Assembly (NCBI RefSeq): GCF_047675955.1
Contig: NC_132929.1
Coordinates: 35,332,421 to 35,396,420, forward strand
Direction: 5' to 3'
Origin: Chlorocebus sabaeus
Taxonomy: Eukaryota > Chordata > Mammalia > Primates > Cercopithecidae
DNA: 64,000 nucleotides
In this document: positions 57,560 to 64,000 of the stretch, piece after piece
How positions within the stretch are numbered: position 1 is the first letter of the stretch
Layout of the letters: each line of letters starts with the position of its first letter
Notes under the pieces: model-generated
What the model saw: only the letters and a program-made list of their open reading frames with translations
Database searches by the model: none
What the model was told of the DNA's origin: nothing
Translations under genes and position numbers: made by a program

Positions 57560-58340
57560 TCTCTCCTAGCCCAAAATCTATGGTTCCTATTTATATACAA
57601 TGAGTTTTCTAGGACTTGAAGAACAGATTTCTTAATGCAGACATCGCCAGTGTTTTGCTTAGCATCCGGAGAGCCAGGGACTTGGTTGAGCTCGCAGCAG
57701 ACTTTTCACTTCAACAAGCCTCACCACTATAATGGAAATCCAAAAGCCCGGAAACAAAGTACATAGCTTTCCTGACTAATTTTATTATGCAGACACACTT
57801 AATGGCTCCTGTTACAATCACAGCTGGGGTGGGAAACAGTACTGGATTGTGACAATCACACTAAATCGACAAGGATTATCAGTCATTAAAAAGGGACCAA
57901 ATTAGCATCGAGCAGTAATATTTTATACTTATCAAATCTTCTGCTGGTCAAGGTCCATTACTGTACGACACAATAAAGGCTGAAGCCATCAGCTCATTCT
58001 CCAGAACATTTAAATCTCCATTGTATTTGTGTAGGATATAATTTCTGGTCGCCATAAAGCCTAATAAAGGTTACACCCCAATGAATAAGGTGTTAATAAA
58101 CTGACCCATGACATTTAAATGGATAATAATATTTGAGATAAAGGAAGAATCTCCCGTTTCAGTAAAGAGGTGTTTTAAGTTGTGCCCAACCCAAGCTACC
58201 TATCAACCATAGGATGGTTTTACATAGCTTTACAGTGATATAAAATATTAATATTGCTGGTTGCCATTGTAGTAGATTAATTATTCATCAGGCTTCCCAA
58301 CAATTCCTGTCTGTCAGAATCATTTCAGAGCAGAAAATGT
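57560..58340. promoter_or_regulatory. Candidate developmental enhancer (conserved non-coding type)
   Basis: A repeat-free, high-complexity stretch dense in homeodomain-like cores: CTGACTAATTTTATTATGC, CACTTAATGGCTCC, CAATGAATAAGGTGTTAATA, GTAGATTAATTATTCATCAG. It also carries GACAATCACACTAAATCGAC and several paired AT-rich motifs. No coding frame is present. This look is typical of deeply conserved gene-desert enhancers, but conservation was not measured. Confidence 0.4.
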
Positions 58341-59089
58341 TTGAAAATGTTTCCACATGCTAAGGAATTTTACAGAAATTAACTCCTCCCTGGATTCGTA
58401 AGCATGGGTTAGAAACGCTAGGATTTCTCTTTCCCTCGACCCCTACCCCTGCCACAGTGTGTCAGCCTGTCACTAGACTTCATCTTCACACGGCCGAGCA
58501 GTGTAAAATAGAATCAGGAAGTGATTAGGAGGAGATGGAAAGAGTTGTTACTACATGTGTTGAATTAAATCCAACTGGAACAGTTGAACATATGTTATGT
58601 ACTGATGCCTCTCAGTTCTCATTACAGAACCAGCGCCACAGACAGCTAACAAAACCTATGGGGCGGGGACAAAACAAAACAAAAGTGCTGCAGGGGTTGT
58701 AAACATGGCTCTCTTTCAGTCGCTTGGATGGCTTCTCCTCTGTATTTCTTGTACTGCATGAGGCTCAGTAAAAGAAGGCTCAAGTATAACACAACCAACA
58801 CTAATTTGTTTCATTAATCAACTAATATTTAATTCATGCATTTATTCAACAAACACTTATGCACTTACATTATGTAACCACTACACTCTCTTTTGAGAGA
58901 ATATTGGTTATATTTTCTCATGTAAATCAAATATATAAAATGTTGTGTATTCCTAAAAAGAGATCCTAGGGAACTGGCCACCAAGACTGTCGTTTTCTTT
59001 TTTTAAAGCAGGGACTGGGTTTTGTTATTGTTTTATATGCCAGCCCTTAACAATGAATCCTCAGACTATAAATGAATATAATTTGTGTT
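58341..59089. other. Single-copy DNA, nothing recognised
   Basis: A weak L2/MIR-like stretch (CATTTATTCAACAAACACTT) occurs near 58837. No gene signal. Confidence 0.45.
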
Positions 59090-59615
59090 CAGAGGAATTT
59101 CCTTTCCAATATGGTGGAGTAGAAACCCTGAACAGATCTCCTTGTGTAAATTACACACAGCCTGCTTAGAAATGCATTGTTGAGCTGGAAATAAAGTAAG
59201 GAAATTTCAGATGCCACAAACACAGTGGAAGTGGGAACCCATAGAGTAATGAGCTCACCTTTCTTTCTGGGGAGCTTCTGATGTATTTTGGTCACTTTGA
59301 ACTTTCATTTTGACTACTGCATGGAAAAAGAGGAACATGAAATACATTTTATAGTTTACCTAGGATGAGTCAAATAGGAGGTCCTTGCATAAATCTGGGA
59401 TCCTAAAGAGTTATAATTATCAGAGAAACAGTGAACTACAAATAGGACCTGCAGAGGGGGACAAAAAGAAGGTTGTCTTTCCTGACTAATGATGGTCAGG
59501 AAACGGTAAAAAAATCTTCCGTAACCATAAATCAGCCCACATTCAACCAAAATGACACTTTCAGAATACTCCAAAAAAGGTCAAGTCTAAAATTTAATTT
59601 AAAATTGTGTAAGGC

Positions 59616-59919
59616 TTCCGGGCCCAGTGGCTCATGCCTGTAATCCCAACTCTTTGGGAGGCTGAGCAAGAGGATCGCTTGAGCCCAGGCATTCCAGACC
59701 AGCATGGGCAACATGGCAAAACCGTGTCTCTACAAAAATCAGCCAGGTGTAGTGGTGCATGCTTGCAGTCCCGGCTACTCGGGAGGCTGAAGGTAGGAGG
59801 ATCTCTCGAGCCCAAGAGGTCGACACTACAGTGAGCTGAGATCATGCCTCTGCACTCCAACCTGGGTGACAGAGCAAGACCCTGTCTCAACAATAACAAT
59901 AATAACAATAAATAAAATA
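59616..59919 (+). mobile_element. Alu (J-like) in old L1
   Basis: A complete older Alu with an AATAACAATAA-type tail. The flanks TGTGTAAGGCT and GGTGTATGGCT look like a diverged TSD. Confidence 0.9.
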
Positions 59920-61023
59920 AAATGGTGTATGGCTACTGGATGAAGCAAATGTTAAACCCTCTGTAGAAGAACATACCTTAAACCGAGGCGTTCAAACTCT
60001 CCATGAAATCTGAGCTCACAGTAAAAAGATAATAATAATAATAAGCAAAAAACCCCCAATATATTGTGGATGACAACTAAGAAAAATAACGATCAATGGA
60101 ATGTTGGAATTTTAGGTTCCAAATAAAAATAATTGCATTTTAATATGTTTAATATAAAAATAGGGTACATGGAATCTTAAAAATGATCATGTAGATTTGA
60201 AAAAGAACCAAATGGAATTTCTAGCAATAATATGTCAAATAATTGAAATAAAAACTCAATGGATAAATTAGATACAGCTAAAGAGAGAATTCACGCAATG
60301 ACAGAGTTGAAGAAATTATTCACACTGCAGCACAGATGAGCAAAATGATTTTAAAGTATTGAAAATATTAAAGAGAAAGTGATGCAGAATATGGGATGAA
60401 AATATTTTACTTATACCTAATCAGAGTTATGGCAAGAGAGGCGAAAGAAAGGTGTGAGAAGTTCAAGACAGAATGGCTGAAAATTTTTCAGAACTGACAA
60501 AATACACCAACTGTCATATTCCAAGAGCCTAAGGAATCTCAAGCAGGATAAACAAGAGGAAACTTATATGTGGACAGCAAAATAAAATTGCATAACATTG
60601 AAGACAAGGAGTTATTAAAACCAGCTGTGGAAAGTATTCCCAAAGGAATGACACTTAGATTAACAGCTGGCTTTTCAACCCATAATGCAATCCAGAGGAC
60701 TGTAAAATGATCTAATGCTCTGAGAGAAAAAAATACATTAAAATACAGTTGTATACCCAATAAAATTATCCTCCAGGAGCAGAGTAAAGATATTTTTATC
60801 CCAGCAAAATCAGAGTTTTCTATTAAAAGACCATCATGAAAGAAAATTCCAAGTGATAAACTTCGGGCAGAGAAAATAAATGTCCCAAATGAAAGTACAG
60901 TTTTCAAGGAGAAAAGATAAGCAAAAAAATCCTAATAAATATTCAGTCAAAACTCAGTGTAAATTTACTTTAAAAATAACTGTTTAATTTGTGGGAACAG
61001 TAAAAAATAAGATAAAATTAAAA

Positions 61024-61105
61024 TGTAAGTGAGGCAAGAGAACTGGTTGAGTCCAGGAGTTCAAAACCAGCCTGAAAAACATAATGAGACCCTGCCTCTA
61101 TTTTT
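61024..61105 (+). mobile_element. Short Alu fragment
   Basis: GAGTCCAGGAGTTCAAAACC through GACCCTGCCTCTA, followed by T10, is a piece of an Alu left arm inside the L1M. Confidence 0.7.
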
Positions 61106-61793
61106 TTTTTTAAGTAAAAAAATTTTTTCTTTAAATTAAACAAATTAAAATATAGGAAGAAAATAGGAAATAAGTTAGGTCTGAAATGATCAAGATTAAA
61201 ATAGTCTAAATTCCTTATATTATTTTTGAGAAGGGTAAAAATATTAACTTTGTATTTTAAAAATTAATTATTTATGTTAAAATGTTCAGGGTGGCTACTA
61301 AAAGTATATAAATAGAGTACAAAATTTCCAACTTAGAAGAGAATAAAAAGAAAATGAGCAAAAGAGATATATGATTAAAACCTTAAAAAAGGCAAGGAAA
61401 GAGGGAAAAAAAGGAAACAATTGGAAGGACAAATGAAAAGCACAAAATAAGGGGACATAAATAAATCCTAACCAATCATTAACCTCAATAAGTACATGAG
61501 ACCAAACTACCCAGTTAAAGAACAAAGATTTTTAGAATGGATTAAAAAAAATATGATGGCTGTAACAATACTTAATAACTATTTACTTAATAATGTGGCT
61601 TCAAGACATACAAAACAAAAACTGACAGACTTACAGAGAGAAACAAACAAAAATCCACCTTTATCTTTTTTCAATTAGTCATAAGACAGACAATAAGTAA
61701 CTGTGCAGTTGATCTTCCAGGTGTAATTAATAAACTTTATCTAATGGATAAATAATACACTGCATCCAATACTTGGAAAACACACATCCTTTT

Positions 61794-62388
61794 TGTTTCA
61801 GTTTTTATTGCTGCCATAACAAATAACACCAAATTAGCCCCTTAAAACAACACAAACTTATTATCTGATAGTTTTATAGGTCAGAAATCCATACAGGTCT
61901 CACCAGGCTAAAACCAAGGTACCAGAACTGTTTTGCTTACTGAGAGTTTTAGGGGAGAATCTGCTCCTAGCCTCATGTAGATTGTTGACAGAGTTCAGTT
62001 CCATGCAGTTGCAGGACTGATGTCCCTGTTCTTGCTGGCTGTTGGCCTGAGGTTGTTCTCAGCTTCTAGAGATCACTTCACAACCCTTTGCTCATAGAGC
62101 CCTATGTCTTCAGAGGTAGCAATCGTGTTTGAGTTCATACACTCACCTCTCTTGTCTTCTCTTTTGTCACATCTCTGACTAACAGAAGACGTTTCTCCAT
62201 TTTTACAGGCTCATATATTTAGATTGGGTCCATCTGGATAATCTGTGATAATCTCCCCATTTCAAGGTCTGTAATCTTAAACACATCTACAAAGTTTTTT
62301 TGTGTGTGGCATACATCATAACATAATTAACATATGCCAGGCATTAGGGCATAGGCGTCTTTGGGAGATCATTATTCTGGCAACCACA
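61794..62388 (-). mobile_element. MLT1-type MaLR LTR, minus strand, in old L1 ORF2
   Basis: The plus strand has TTGCTGCCATAACAAATAAC, TTAAAACAACACAAACTTAT, GATTGGGTCCATCTGGATAA and ends TTATTCTGGCAACCACA, the reverse of an MLT1 LTR start. The flanks CTTTT (61789-61793) and CTTTC (62389-62393) fit a 5 bp TSD with one change. L1M endonuclease sequence precedes it and ORF2 resumes after. Confidence 0.8.
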
Positions 62389-64000
62389 CTTTCCAAACTT
62401 ATATAGAACATGCAAAATTGTACTCACACATAATCATAAATAAATGTCTACAAAATTCATGTTCTGTGAGCAAAATGTAGTTGTGTTAAAAAGTCACAAA
62501 AGGATAATTAGAAAGCACCAAAAGTTTAAAAATTAAGAAATATACTTCTCCATACTCATGAACCAAATAAGAAATCAATTAGAAGTGGAAGAAATAAAAG
62601 TAATCCATACCCAAACCTGTGAAGTATAGCCAAAGAACTACTTAGAGGCAAATTTATAGCTTTATATGGTCAGAGGAAGGTTTAAAAATATCTTACACTG
62701 TTATCCCTCTCAAGATGTTAGAAAAAGAAGAACAGAATGAACACCAACTAAATGAAAATAAAATACTGAAGACGCTAGTGAAAATTAATGAAGTAGAAGA
62801 TAAATATTCACAAAGAGGATTGACAAAGTCAAAGATTGGTGCTTTGAAGGTAACTAATAATATTGACAAACCTTTAGCAGCATTGACCATGAAAAAATGA
62901 TAGATGGCATAAATAAACGTAATTAGGAATGAAAATGGAGACATAAATACAGGAGCAGCAGAAATGTAAAAGATAGTAAACAGCCTGATGATTAAACATA
63001 TGCCAATAAAATTGCAAACTCAGATAAAATGGACAAACTTCCAGAAAAATAAACTTACCAAAAACAAAAACAAACTCAAAAAACATCTTAAATAGTATAA
63101 ACCTTCCAGAAACTCAATTGATAGCTATGGTCTATATAAAGAAAATGCCAGGCCAAGTGGTTTTTCAGAGACGTTCTGATAATTATTTAAGGTTCAAATA
63201 AGTATACTTTTACAGAAATAGAAAATAGAGCAAACTAAGTATAGGTGGGAAATTCCTTAATATTACAAGGAGTACTTATATATAATTTATAGTAAATATC
63301 ATACTTATTTGTGAAAGATCAGGAGCAAAATAGTGATATCCTCTTCTGTACCATTTTTATATAATGCGTTCCTGAAGGTCTTCCTAGCTAATAAGGCAAC
63401 AGAAAGATATGATACAAAGTTTAAGAACGAAAAAATGCTCATAAATGATACTGGTTTTTGTACAGAGAAAAAATTATCTAAGAAATTATTAATATTAACA
63501 AAAAATATAGTAGGTTTCTACCAAATTAATGTGGAGGTCAATTTTATTTCTCTATACAAGCAACAAATTTAGAAAATACAATTTTAAAAAGATAAAATCT
63601 GTGAAAAACAGCAGATATAAAGGTTTCAGAAACGAATGCAACAAAAAAGTGTGTAAGCTCTTTTTACCAAAAAGTATGAAAGTTTATTGAAGGACAATTT
63701 AAAATAAATATGGGGGTATTCTATATATGTGAATAAGAAAATTCATGTATTATATATGTCAGTGCTCCCAAATTGATCTATGTAGATGCAATACAATTCC
63801 AATAAAAAGTAACTCATAAAAAAGGTACTGGGATGAATGATCATCCAGATGGAAAAAAATTAATTTGAATCCTTGCTTCATAGCACACACAAAATGAATC
63901 CCAGGTGGATTAAATACTTAAATATGAAAGGCAAAACTTTAGAAAATAACACAGGGGAAGATCTTTATAAATAAGAGACAGGAAAAATTTCTTACATAAA

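Larger units (their letters stand above)
59090..64000 (+). mobile_element. Old L1M, near full-length, running off the window
   Basis: The start resembles an L1 5' end (TCCAATATGGTGGAGTAGAA near 59107). ORF1-like sequence is at about 60160-60930 (AATTAGATACAGCTAAAGAG, 'atggctgaaaatttttcag', 'tctcaagcaggataaac', TTAACAGCTGGCTTTTCAAC). Endonuclease sequence is at 61490-61780, and RT and later ORF2 at 62400-64000 (CCAAAGAACTACTTAGAGGC, CCCAAATTGATCTATGTAGA). Later insertions are an Alu, an Alu fragment and an MLT1 LTR. Only short open pieces remain (e.g. 61496-61678, 62715-62900, 63333-63572). Confidence 0.7.

Overview
This window looks like human (or another catarrhine primate) intergenic DNA. 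The evidence is the repeats: about 26 Alu elements or fragments (including AluY types), primate L1PA LINEs, older L1M, L2 and MIR elements, MaLR and other retroviral LTRs, and MER-type DNA transposons, in an AT-rich background. I found no protein-coding exon, spliced gene, rRNA or tRNA that I can support. Every long open frame I examined falls in a transposon, an LTR or low-complexity DNA.

Layout. 1-10.6 kb: an Alu split by a solo LTR with both target-site duplications (TSDs) visible, two Alus whose tails became microsatellites, a MER5A, old L1 remnants and an MLT1 split by an AluY. 10.6-20.2 kb: mostly single-copy DNA with a few Alus, a perfect 3 x 55 bp minisatellite and modest candidate conserved stretches. 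20.2-29.2 kb: a minus-strand L1 interrupted by a structurally complete but coding-dead 6.2 kb L1PA on the plus strand, with a 15 bp TSD. 31.3-35.2 kb: an old L1 carrying a second L1 3' end, a full-structure MaLR provirus and an Alu. 35.5-37.3 kb: a GC-rich LTR-like unit on the minus strand with tandem repeats. 39.36-39.88 kb: an unexplained inverted repeat with arms of about 163 bp and about 93% identity. 42.5-46.4 kb: old L1 with four Alu insertions and an MLT1. 48.9 and 53.4 kb: two copies of a segment that includes unique flank, so a local DNA duplication. 50-51 kb and 57.6-58.3 kb: repeat-free, high-complexity DNA that resembles conserved non-coding (enhancer) sequence. 59.1-64 kb: another old L1, cut off by the window end and split by an MLT1 LTR.

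The sequence does not show genes working together. It is a record of layered insertions around a few islands of single-copy, possibly regulatory DNA. Family names come from recognising consensus features by eye; subfamilies and conservation could not be computed here.
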